A program made the translations under genes and the position numbers. Of a stretch of 8,398 nt of DNA, positions 1-6,284 are shown piece after piece; position 1 is the first letter of the stretch; each line of letters opens with the position of its first letter. Location of the stretch: positions 1-8,398 of the forward strand of contig DKME01000052.1 in the NCBI GenBank assembly GCA_002469525.1, in the 5' to 3' direction. Source of the DNA: Actinobacteria bacterium UBA7422 (GTDB lineage Bacteria > Actinomycetota > Actinomycetes > S36-B12). The notes beneath the pieces are model-generated. The model ran no database searches, was not told the DNA's origin, and saw only the letters and a list, made by a program, of their open reading frames with translations.

Positions 1-4
1 TGCC

Positions 5-1438
5 GTGTCCACTTCATTGCAGCGCCGAGCACTTAAGAGCCTGGCCCCCGTTGCCGGTCTGCTCTTTGAATTGGGCACTATTTTTGACAATGCCGGCTTT
101 GAACTTGCATTAGTTGGAGGCCCGGTCCGGGATGCATTTCTAGGCCGCACGTCCCCACTTTCCGACCTTGACTTCACAACCAGCGCGCACCCAGCCGACA
201 TTAAACGGCTTTTAGACTCGTGGGCGGAAAATACGTGGGACACAGGAATTGCCTTTGGCACGATAAGTGCCAGCAAGGACAGCCGGCAAATCGAGATCAC
301 TACCTATCGAAGTGAAAATTACACCGCGGACTCTCGAAAGCCCGACGTTGAATTTGGAACGGAATTAGCCGCGGATCTTGGTCGCCGTGACTTCACGGTC
401 AACGCCATGGCGCTCACTCTTCCGACTTTGGAATTTGTTGACCTCTTTAACGGGCTGCAGGACTTGGAAGACAAGATCTTATCGACTCCATTGACAGCAG
501 CACAGTCTTTTTCCGATGACCCCCTGCGCATGATGCGGGCAGCACGTTTCGCATCCCAACTACAGTTCTCGATCGCACCGGACGTTATTGACGCGATGCG
601 TGAAATGGCTTCCCGGCTTGAGATTGTTTCAGCCGAGCGGATCCGCGAAGAACTCATCAAAATAATTATGTCGGAGCACCCTCGGGTTGGGTTAACGGTC
701 TTGGTGGAAACAGGATTGGCTGAATTTGTGCTGCCGGAGTTGCCGCTCCTACAACTCGAGAAAGACGAACACCACCACCATAAAGATGTATACGAACACA
801 CGCTCAAAGTTCTTGAGCAGGCAATTGCCCTAGAAACAAGCCACGAACCACAACTCCCAAACGACCTAATCCTTCGACTGGCAGCACTCTTACACGACAT
901 CGGTAAACCTAAAACCCGAAAATTTGAGGCCGATGGTGGAGTCTCTTTTCACCACCACGAAGTTGTCGGCGCGCGCATGACAAAGAAGCGCATGAAGGCA
1001 CTCCGGTTTAGTAACGAACAGATCGATGAGGTGTCGTTATTGGTTGAGTTGCATTTACGTTTCCATGGATATGGAACGGGTGAATGGACTGATTCTGCTG
1101 TTCGCAGGTACGTTCGTGATGCTGGAACACAATTGAGCCGACTCCACAAACTCACGCGTGCCGACTCGACAACCCGGAATAAACGCAGAGCGGCTGCCTT
1201 GCAGGCTGCCTATGACAGTTTAGAAGAGCGCATAGTTCAGCTGCAGGAACAAGAGGAACTAGATGCACTACGCCCCGACCTTGACGGCGCCGAAATCATG
1301 GAGATTCTGGGAATTGGTCCGGGACGTGAAGTTGGTGCAGCTTATAAATTCCTCATGGAACTTAGGCTTGATCAGGGACCTCAGTCTCAAGATTCTGCTC
1401 GAGAACAACTACTTCGATGGTGGTCCGAGCGCGAATAA
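5..1438 (+). CDS. cca: CCA-adding tRNA nucleotidyltransferase (PcnA/Cca family, class II, with HD domain)
   Basis: Adds or repairs the 3'-terminal CCA of tRNAs in the cytoplasm, using CTP and ATP. The nucleotidyltransferase head is clear: the G38-G39-x-V-R-D43 loop, the metal-binding D54-L-D56 pair, RRDFTVNAMA at 127-136, and DPLRMMRAARF at 172-182. An E-R-I-R-E-E-L nucleotide-recognition helix follows at 211-217. An HD-type domain comes next, with the His cluster 256-259, H297-D298-I-G-K-P, H316-H318 and RFHGYG at 352-357. At 477 residues it matches the roughly 480-residue mycobacterial PcnA from end to end, including the C-terminal LRLDQGP and LLRWW segments. The GTG start lies four bases from the window edge, so no ribosome site is visible and a start slightly upstream cannot be excluded. 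The final 77 bases overlap the convergent membrane-protein gene. CCA addition is inferred from family rather than poly(A) addition; both activities occur in this superfamily. Confidence 0.95.
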   Translation: MSTSLQRRALKSLAPVAGLLFELGTIFDNAGFELALVGGPVRDAFLGRTSPLSDLDFTTSAHPADIKRLLDSWAENTWDTGIAFGTISASKDSRQIEITTYRSENYTADSRKPDVEFGTELAADLGRRDFTVNAMALTLPTLEFVDLFNGLQDLEDKILSTPLTAAQSFSDDPLRMMRAARFASQLQFSIAPDVIDAMREMASRLEIVSAERIREELIKIIMSEHPRVGLTVLVETGLAEFVLPELPLLQLEKDEHHHHKDVYEHTLKVLEQAIALETSHEPQLPNDLILRLAALLHDIGKPKTRKFEADGGVSFHHHEVVGARMTKKRMKALRFSNEQIDEVSLLVELHLRFHGYGTGEWTDSAVRRYVRDAGTQLSRLHKLTRADSTTRNKRRAAALQAAYDSLEERIVQLQEQEELDALRPDLDGAEIMEILGIGPGREVGAAYKFLMELRLDQGPQSQDSAREQLLRWWSERE

Positions 1439-2630
1439 GAATTTCCAAGCCGGTCCAAATACCTGCCATGAATAGGGTGAACAGAATGCCACTGAAACTA
1501 CCCAGGTAGTTGCCGCTCAGTAGGACTGCCAACCAAATTACAACTACGGCCCAACGAATAATTGGTGCATAGGGAGCAAAGCGCGAACCAGTGTCCCAAC
1601 CGGTGCGGTCAGCTATCTCGTTGAGCCCGCGAGTGAAGTGGCCACGGACGTAGTGCGCCGAGTTTGTCCGACCGGCAAGCCAGCCACCGAGTACCAGAAT
1701 AATTCCGAGTGCGAGAAGTGCCTGTAGTCCAGAAACAAGGTAGGACAGGAAAGATTGATACACAACAACAGCGGAGTCCTCAAAGATACTTCCTTTGAAC
1801 TGATTTGTTACAACACCTTCACCCAAGACTGTTGCGGCATAAAGTGCAAAAGCTGACCCTATTACTGCGATACCCGCGGCAACGGTTGTGCGCGCTCTGC
1901 GCCTAGCTAAGAGAATTGCCAGGATAAACATGGCTGCAATCAACACCATGACCCAACTTAAGATCGGCGCTGAGAACGCGTAGAAGGTTCGAGCCTGTGC
2001 CAGTGCGGGAGCACTCATTAAGACGAACTGCTTGTCGGTTGCGGGAACTGTGATGTTGGCGGCAAACGAAATTCCACTCTCCACCAATTTTTCTTGGGCG
2101 AGAGCGATCACCGAGTCCAAGTTGAGCACTACGTCGTCACCTTGGAGTTCAATGGGACCACTGGGTTCTTTTTGCAGAATTGCAATGAATCCTTTTTGTG
2201 CTGCCTTGTTGAGCTCAAGCCATGCGCGAGTAAATGCATCTGAGGTAACAAATGTGTCGACAGCTGTTCCAATCAAACCATTAATTCCCGTTGCAATTGG
2301 GCCGGCTAGGCGATCTGTTATTTCGTTGCCGGGCAAGATTCCACCAAGGAAGTCACCGACTAGAGACTCAGTATTAACTTGCTCAACGATCGCGTCTGTG
2401 ACGACTTCAGCGAATACGCTCTGCACTTCAGGACTTGCACCGATTGGGCCGATCGTTTCAATGTAACGCTCAGCATCAACGATTGTTGAGTGAGCCCAGT
2501 GGCCGGCAACAGAAAGTGGTGTCAGGACTGTAGCGAGAACAAAAACAATAATCGAGAAGATGGTTCGCGGGCGAACTCGATCCCGAGTGACCGGGCTGCG
2601 CTGGTATTGCTCCGTTGCTCCATTAGACAT
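1362..2630 (-). CDS. Six-TM actinobacterial membrane protein of unknown function
   Basis: I do not recognise a characterised function. The 422-residue protein has a basic cytoplasmic N-terminus, a membrane segment at about 24-44, and a large extracytoplasmic region of about 175 residues (45-221). Five more hydrophobic segments follow, near 222-242, 248-268, 296-318, 357-376 and 378-398, and then a short acidic tail. The outer region begins DAERYIETIGPIGASPEVQ (52-70). A similar RYV-x-TV-x-PL-x-P-x-VQ signature recurs, as I recall, in uncharacterised actinobacterial integral membrane proteins. R243-R247 after the second segment fits a cytoplasmic loop. It starts at ATG nine bases after the MFS stop codon, with a weak GTAGGG Shine-Dalgarno that overlaps that stop, so it is probably the last gene of the padR-ino1-MFS operon. 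Its last 25 codons and its stop codon lie antisense to the conserved end of the CCA gene. Being a real gene is well supported; its role is not. Confidence 0.85.
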   Translation of the reverse strand: MSNGATEQYQRSPVTRDRVRPRTIFSIIVFVLATVLTPLSVAGHWAHSTIVDAERYIETIGPIGASPEVQSVFAEVVTDAIVEQVNTESLVGDFLGGILPGNEITDRLAGPIATGINGLIGTAVDTFVTSDAFTRAWLELNKAAQKGFIAILQKEPSGPIELQGDDVVLNLDSVIALAQEKLVESGISFAANITVPATDKQFVLMSAPALAQARTFYAFSAPILSWVMVLIAAMFILAILLARRRARTTVAAGIAVIGSAFALYAATVLGEGVVTNQFKGSIFEDSAVVVYQSFLSYLVSGLQALLALGIILVLGGWLAGRTNSAHYVRGHFTRGLNEIADRTGWDTGSRFAPYAPIIRWAVVVIWLAVLLSGNYLGSFSGILFTLFMAGIWTGLEILIRARTTIEVVVLEQNLETEVPDQA

Positions 2631-2639
2631 GGATAAACC

Positions 2640-3926
2640 CTACTGAACTATTTTGCGAGCCGTGCGCCAATACCAAAAACTCGCCAAGGCCAACGTGACT
2701 CCAATGCCAGCGTAGAGAACTGGTGCGATTCCCGAGACCGGGGCGAGGAGTGCTACCAAGATGATTCCCGAGACGAGGGCAACATTCACGCTCATGTCAA
2801 ATAGTGAGAACACCCGGCCTAGGCTTTCATCGGGAATTTTTCTTTGAATCACGGTGTCGGAACAGACTTTGACGGCTTGCCCCGCAAAGCCAAGACTGAA
2901 TCCAGCCACGAGCAGGAGTGGGAAATTCTGGGTAGTAGATGCGAATGCGAACACCGCCATGCCGATTGAAGCTTGGGCAACAGCCACAGCGGACCAGTGC
3001 GGGATTCCAATTTTACGTGACATCCATGGAGTCAGGATTGCCGCGATCAACGCGGCGGTCGCGGCGAATCCCGAGAGGATTGCAAAGTCAGCGAGGGCGG
3101 CATTGGCATTCACACTTTGGTGGAAAGTATTTCGAAGGAGAAGTAAGGATCCTGCGGTAATTACACCAAAGGAGATCCGGTTGAAGGCAACGAGCAGCAA
3201 GGCCCTGGCTGCTACACGGTGTGAATTCAATGTTCGAATTCCAGTGACAAGATCACCGGTAACACCGCGAAGTGAGTCCACCATTGAACTTTTAAGTCGG
3301 TGAGTGGGCCCAAGGGCGTGCACGGCGAACGTTCGGGCAATAAGAGCTGCTGAAATAAACGTTCCTATTGAAAACAAGAGTAATGCGACGCTGCCGGGGT
3401 CACCCCCACCAAATATTTCACGGATACCAAGTCCGGTAGTTGCACCAACAACAAATGCGATTGTTCCTGAAGTTGGTGTTAGTGCGTTGGCGGTAATGAG
3501 TTCCTTTCCACTCACAACGTGCGGCAGGGATGCGGAGAGCCCAGCAAGAATAAATCGGCCGACACCTAAAACGGCGAGTACAGAAATACCAAGAATCACG
3601 GATTCACTGCCGGCGAGTACCGCGGCGATTACGGGAACGGTGAGTAAGGCCTTGAGAAGGTTGGCACGGACCAAAATATTGCGACGCAGCCAACGGTCTA
3701 GGAATACGCCCGCAAAGGGCCCAATGAGTGAGTAGGGAAGTAACAGAATCCCAAAGGCTACGGCAATTGCCGCGGCATTAGGTTCACGCTCGGGTGAGAA
3801 GAGCACGAAGGAAGCGAGGGCGGCTTGAAAGAAACCGTCTCCAAATTGGCCGACCAGTCGAGTGCTGTAGAGGGCCCGAAAATCCTTGCGGTGGAGCAGC
3901 GACCGAACAACCGGTAGCGCCTGCAT
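2640..3926 (-). CDS. MFS transporter, 12 TM segments, substrate unknown
   Basis: A 428-residue inner-membrane protein with about twelve hydrophobic segments in two halves, separated by a cytoplasmic stretch near 203-238. The loop between TM2 and TM3 carries F-A-G-V-F-L-D-R-W-L-R-R (71-82), a motif-A-like MFS signature. The segment QRKIPDESLGRVFSLFD (361-377) resembles a conserved stretch of efflux-type MFS proteins related to macrolide and enterobactin exporters. It therefore probably uses the proton gradient to export a small molecule, but the substrate cannot be read from sequence. It lies 28 bases downstream of ino1 and 9 bases upstream of the six-TM gene. The ATG is the only credible start: its opening MQALPVVRSLL fits relatives, and no ATG, GTG or TTG lies in frame just upstream. 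There is no clear Shine-Dalgarno, and the start codon sits in the loop of a strong stem-loop, so translation may be controlled or coupled to ino1. Confidence 0.9.
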   Translation of the reverse strand: MQALPVVRSLLHRKDFRALYSTRLVGQFGDGFFQAALASFVLFSPEREPNAAAIAVAFGILLLPYSLIGPFAGVFLDRWLRRNILVRANLLKALLTVPVIAAVLAGSESVILGISVLAVLGVGRFILAGLSASLPHVVSGKELITANALTPTSGTIAFVVGATTGLGIREIFGGGDPGSVALLLFSIGTFISAALIARTFAVHALGPTHRLKSSMVDSLRGVTGDLVTGIRTLNSHRVAARALLLVAFNRISFGVITAGSLLLLRNTFHQSVNANAALADFAILSGFAATAALIAAILTPWMSRKIGIPHWSAVAVAQASIGMAVFAFASTTQNFPLLLVAGFSLGFAGQAVKVCSDTVIQRKIPDESLGRVFSLFDMSVNVALVSGIILVALLAPVSGIAPVLYAGIGVTLALASFWYWRTARKIVQ

Positions 3927-3946
3927 TGAACAGACGCTACCGGTTG
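3908..3946 (-). promoter_or_regulatory. 16-bp stem-loop enclosing the MFS start codon (ino1-MFS junction)
   Basis: On the - strand transcript, bases 3946 to 3931 pair with 3923 to 3908 in a continuous 16-bp stem. Fifteen pairs are Watson-Crick and one (3934 with 3920) is a G.U wobble in the sense RNA; it would be an A-C mismatch in the opposite strand. The 7-base loop (3930-3924) is UUCAAUG, so the MFS start codon is at its end. The 5' arm lies in the spacer after ino1, and the 3' arm encodes roughly MFS residues 2 to 7. No U-run follows, so a classical intrinsic terminator is unlikely. Candidate roles are control of MFS translation, partial termination, or protection of the ino1 mRNA end. 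The fold is seen directly; the role is inferred. Confidence 0.7.
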
Positions 3947-3954
3947 CGAAGGAG

Positions 3955-5049
3955 TTATCTTTCGATGGTGCCAGCGATAAAGTCTTCGACCGCTTGCTTT
4001 GCCTCAGAGTCGTTGTACTGCACCGGTGGTGACTTCATGAAATAGCTGGAAGCCGAAAGAATTGGGCCACCGATCTTGCGATCCATTGCGATCTTTGCTG
4101 CACGAACAGCGTCAATGATCACACCGGCACTGTTGGGTGAGTCCCACACTTCGAGCTTGTACTCCAGGTTCAAGGGGACGTCGCCGAATGCGCGACCTTC
4201 AAGTCGGACAAATGCCCACTTGCGGTCGTCGAGCCACGCAATGTAGTCCGAAGGACCAATGTGCACGTTCTTCTCACCAAGGTCGTGTGCGAGTTGGGAA
4301 GTGACCGACTGGGTCTTTGAGATTTTCTTGGACTCAAGGCGGTCACGCTCGAGCATGTTCTTGAAGTCCATGTTTCCACCAACATTGAGCTGGTAAGTGC
4401 GGTCAACGATCACACCGCGGTCTTCGAACAGCTTGGCCAGAACACGGTGGGTGATTGTCGCACCGACCTGGCTTTTAATGTCGTCACCAACGATTGGCAG
4501 ACCGGCGTCTTCGAACTTCTTTGCCCATTCTGGTGTTCCGGCAATGAAGACTGGAAGTGCGTTGACGAATCCACAACCAGCGTCAATTGCGCACTGCGCG
4601 TAGAACTTGGCGGCATCTTCTGAACCCACGGGCAGGTAGCAGACAACTACGTCGACCTTTGCGTCCTTGAGCACCTGGACAACGTCAACTTCAGCGACGT
4701 CTGACTCAGTGATTGTTTCGCGGTAGTACTTGCCTAAGCCGTCAAGTGTGCGACCACGCGAGACGGTGACACCGGATGCTGGAACGTCGCACAGTTTGAT
4801 TGTGTTGTTCTCAGAGGCACCAATTGCGTCAGCGAGGTCAAGGCCAACCTTTTTTGAGTCAACGTCAAAGGCAACAACGAAGTTGACGTCACTTACGTGG
4901 TAAGGACCGAACTGAACATGCATGAGTCCGGGGACAAACTCATCAGCTTTGGCGCTCTTGTAGTACTCCACACCCTGAACCAGGGATGCAGCACAGTTTC
5001 CAACACCAACAATTGCTACGCGAATTTCTCCGCCGGATTGTGCACTCAT
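3955..5049 (-). CDS. ino1: Inositol-3-phosphate synthase (myo-inositol-1-phosphate synthase)
   Basis: An NAD-dependent cytoplasmic isomerase that cyclises glucose-6-phosphate to 1D-myo-inositol 3-phosphate, the first step towards phosphatidylinositol and, in actinobacteria, mycothiol. The 364-residue protein aligns by eye along its length with mycobacterial Ino1 (about 367 residues), the short bacterial form. Visible hallmarks are the Rossmann turn [10 protein letters not shown] (11-20), FGPYHV (47-52), SENNTIK (79-85), CYLPVGSE (137-144), and [24 protein letters not shown] (189-212). Later come LNVGGNMDF (221-229), [13 protein letters not shown] (234-246), and the near-invariant [26 protein letters not shown] (296-321). 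The start is ATG, three bases after the padR stop, with a strong Shine-Dalgarno inside the end of padR. That indicates translational coupling and co-transcription. No separate promoter was recognised. A PadR protein is also encoded beside ino1 in Mycobacterium, so regulation by this neighbour is plausible. Confidence 0.97.
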   Translation of the reverse strand: MSAQSGGEIRVAIVGVGNCAASLVQGVEYYKSAKADEFVPGLMHVQFGPYHVSDVNFVVAFDVDSKKVGLDLADAIGASENNTIKLCDVPASGVTVSRGRTLDGLGKYYRETITESDVAEVDVVQVLKDAKVDVVVCYLPVGSEDAAKFYAQCAIDAGCGFVNALPVFIAGTPEWAKKFEDAGLPIVGDDIKSQVGATITHRVLAKLFEDRGVIVDRTYQLNVGGNMDFKNMLERDRLESKKISKTQSVTSQLAHDLGEKNVHIGPSDYIAWLDDRKWAFVRLEGRAFGDVPLNLEYKLEVWDSPNSAGVIIDAVRAAKIAMDRKIGGPILSASSYFMKSPPVQYNDSEAKQAVEDFIAGTIER

Positions 5050-5052
5050 TTC

Positions 5053-5622
5053 TTACCTTTCCTGGGTTACTTTCTCTTGATCAATTAATTCTGTGAGCCA
5101 GCGCACTTCACGCTCGGCCCCTTCGAGTCCATGTTGCTGAAGTTGAAGTGTGTAGGCGTCAACGCGCTGTTGACCGCGGGTAAGGGAATCACGTAAGGCG
5201 TCAACACGCTCTTCCAAACGTGAGCGGCGACCTTCCAAGATTCGTAAACGTGTCCGTGCTTCGGTTGCGGAAAAGAATGCAAGGTGGGCTGCGAAACCTT
5301 CATCTTCCCAGGCTTCTGGTCCAGGCTTATTTGCCCACTCACCGAAAATTTCTTTGCCGTCGGCAGTGATTGCGTACACGATTCGCGCGCGCTTACCGGA
5401 AAGGGCAGGGGCAGTACTTTCAATGGCTGGCGTGAGTGACTCTTCTTCGATCAGCCCCATGGAGTTCATCCGCTTAAGTGCTGGATACAAAGAGCCATAG
5501 GACAACGCACGAAATGGACCAAGCACGGTAGTGAGTCTTTTTCGCAATTCATAGCCGTGCTGGGGACCATCACCGAGCACGCCAAGAATCGCGAAGCTCA
5601 GGACATCACGGCGGTTACTCAT
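5053..5622 (-). CDS. PadR-family transcriptional regulator (Rv0047c-like)
   Basis: A DNA-binding regulator with a winged helix-turn-helix head and a helical dimerisation tail. With the ATG start chosen here it has 189 residues. PadR hallmarks are PQHGYELRKRL (20-30), the recognition region SYGSLYPALKRMNSMGLIEE (41-60), and the wing RARIVYAITADGK (78-90). Residues about 120-188 (EARTRLRILEGRR, then HGLEGAEREVRWL) form the charged helical C-terminal domain and match Rv0047c closely. An upstream TTG (5631-5629) would add three residues. The ATG is preferred because the TTG lies within a palindrome next to the likely -10 element and has no Shine-Dalgarno. The ATG also lacks one, but sits where a leaderless transcript would begin. 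The gene opens the padR-ino1-MFS-membrane protein run and is divergent from the zinc-ribbon gene. A palindrome at its own promoter suggests autoregulation and hence control of ino1. Its effector is unknown. Confidence 0.93.
   Translation of the reverse strand: MSNRRDVLSFAILGVLGDGPQHGYELRKRLTTVLGPFRALSYGSLYPALKRMNSMGLIEEESLTPAIESTAPALSGKRARIVYAITADGKEIFGEWANKPGPEAWEDEGFAAHLAFFSATEARTRLRILEGRRSRLEERVDALRDSLTRGQQRVDAYTLQLQQHGLEGAEREVRWLTELIDQEKVTQER
5056..5063 (-). promoter_or_regulatory. Ribosome binding site of ino1 inside the padR 3' end
   Basis: Read on the - strand, AGGAAAGG ends six bases before the ino1 ATG and directly precedes the padR TAA stop (5055-5053). Ribosomes finishing padR would therefore stop on top of the ino1 initiation site. 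This arrangement fixes the ino1 start and suggests coupled translation. Confidence 0.8.
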
Positions 5623-5629
5623 ACGGAGC

Positions 5630-5659
5630 AATATATCGAATCGATATATCTAATGTGCA
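5630..5659 (-). promoter_or_regulatory. Predicted padR promoter, probably leaderless
   Basis: On the - strand a TATATT hexamer (5635-5630) matches the sigma-70-type -10 consensus at 5 of 6 positions. A weaker TGCACA (5659-5654) lies 18 bases upstream as a possible -35. Counting about seven bases from the hexamer places transcription start at 5623-5622, at or one base before the padR ATG. No Shine-Dalgarno is present. Leaderless mRNAs are common in actinobacteria, so this is plausible but unproven. Confidence 0.5.
5631..5649. promoter_or_regulatory. Palindromic operator candidate for the PadR regulator
   Basis: ATATATCGA (5631-5639) and its exact reverse complement TCGATATAT (5641-5649) flank one central base, giving a perfect 9+1+9 dyad. 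It lies between the proposed -35 and -10 of padR and overlaps most of the -10, so a dimer bound here would block padR transcription. PadR proteins bind AT-rich dyads of about this size and often repress themselves. It lies roughly 60 to 80 bases upstream of the divergent gene's start, so an effect there is less certain. Binding by this PadR protein is inferred from position only. Confidence 0.65.
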
Positions 5660-5674
5660 CTAACCCCGAAATTC

Positions 5675-5705
5675 TTGGGCACCCATTTGCACTTGGTCGT
5701 AAACT
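5675..5705 (+). promoter_or_regulatory. Predicted promoter of the zinc-ribbon gene, probably leaderless
   Basis: TAAACT (5700-5705) fits the TAnnnT -10 form, and TTGGGC (5675-5680) is a weak -35 with a long 19-base spacer. A start seven bases beyond the hexamer falls exactly on the A of the ATG at 5712. Only a poor AGG is found before the ATG. The -10 position is the better supported part. Confidence 0.42.
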
Positions 5706-5711
5706 AGGCGT

Positions 5712-6230
5712 ATGGCTCAGATGCGCAAACAAGGGGTGCGGGGTCGAGTCGCCCGCGGTGAATCCACCAAAAATTCCCCCAAAAGGGGCCCAATCCCCGC
5801 ACCAGAACCCATTTCCGACCCTCAAAAACCACGAAATGTGGTGGATTATGGCCTTTCACGTGCCGCAGACATTACGAAACTTCACCGCGGTGGCGCCCTT
5901 ACAAGTGACTTTTGTGAAGCGGACCCCTACCTGCTCAAGGCCGCAAAGTTTCACGGTGAACGCGCTAAATCGAACTGCCCGGCCTGCAAAAGCACGCACT
6001 TTGTGGAATTGCACTATGTATATGGAGATGAATTAGGCCCCTACGCCGGAAGAATCCGAAAAGTCGAAGAACTCCCTTCAATGTGCAATAAATTCGGTGA
6101 ATTTCGGGTCTATGTCGTAGAGGTGTGCCCCGATTGCCACTGGAACTACCTGATCCGGGCATTTTCGCTAGGAGATGGAACTCCGCGGCGCGCCGTACCG
6201 GCTTTTAAGGCCGATGATCTGTTGGACTAG
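5712..6230 (+). CDS. DUF5318-like zinc-ribbon protein of unknown function (Rv0049-like)
   Basis: A 172-residue soluble protein; no function is established that I know of. Residues 1-40 are rich in Lys, Arg, Gly and Pro and look disordered. The conserved part begins near RNVVDYGLSR (41-50) and runs through DFCEADPYLLKAAKFHGE (66-83). Two cysteine pairs follow, C89-x-x-C92 and C139-x-x-C142-H-W, which could bind one zinc ion. Between them are HYVYGDELG (101-109) and EFRVYVVEVC (130-139). The first ATG at 5712 is chosen because a -10 element places transcription start on it. ATG 5721 or GTG 5838/5841 are alternatives, and relatives seem shorter (about 130-140 residues), so the extension could be lineage-specific or a mis-start. 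The gene stands 54 bases before the PBP gene, as in Mycobacterium, where Rv0049 precedes ponA1. That suggests, without proving, a cell-envelope or growth-linked role. Confidence 0.85.
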   Translation: MAQMRKQGVRGRVARGESTKNSPKRGPIPAPEPISDPQKPRNVVDYGLSRAADITKLHRGGALTSDFCEADPYLLKAAKFHGERAKSNCPACKSTHFVELHYVYGDELGPYAGRIRKVEELPSMCNKFGEFRVYVVEVCPDCHWNYLIRAFSLGDGTPRRAVPAFKADDLLD

Positions 6231-6275
6231 GTCACGAACAAAGAGACACCCACAGAAAATGTCCCCTTCCCCGAT

Positions 6276-6279
6276 AGGA
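6276..6279 (+). promoter_or_regulatory. Ribosome binding site deciding the PBP GTG start
   Basis: AGGA lies five bases before the GTG at 6285, the only good start signal in the 54-base spacer after the zinc-ribbon gene. It sits in the right arm of a weak TGTCC/GGACA pairing (6260-6264 with 6277-6281), which is too short to call a regulatory hairpin. No separate promoter was seen in the spacer. Confidence 0.7.
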
Positions 6280-6284
6280 CACCA

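Noticed and set aside
770..784. Run of His codons in the CCA enzyme
   Set aside because: It corresponds to the conserved EHHxHKD segment of the HD-like domain in mycobacterial PcnA, not a repeat expansion.
319..900. 193-codon open frame on the - strand inside the CCA gene
   Set aside because: Ser- and Arg-rich translation without domains, fully antisense to a strongly conserved gene; a shadow frame.
3908..3946. The ino1-MFS stem-loop as a classical intrinsic terminator
   Set aside because: No U-tract follows the stem and it would end transcription inside the MFS start; kept as an RNA structure of unknown role instead.
3947..3956. CTCCTT on the - strand just after the ino1 stop resembles the 16S rRNA 3' tail (anti-Shine-Dalgarno)
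   Set aside because: Six bases is too short to be meaningful and no partner purine tract of note lies in the same leader.
5777..5788. CCCC-AAAA-GGGG mini-hairpin in the zinc-ribbon gene
   Set aside because: Only four pairs, inside the coding region, with no U-run and no sign of a gene end.
5557..6036. 159-codon + strand frame crossing the padR start, the divergent promoters and the zinc-ribbon gene
   Set aside because: It runs through regulatory DNA and out of frame with conserved cysteine motifs; composition is not protein-like.
6260..6281. TGTCC/GGACA pairing that would cover the PBP ribosome site
   Set aside because: Five pairs with a 12-base loop is expected by chance and would be too weak to block initiation.
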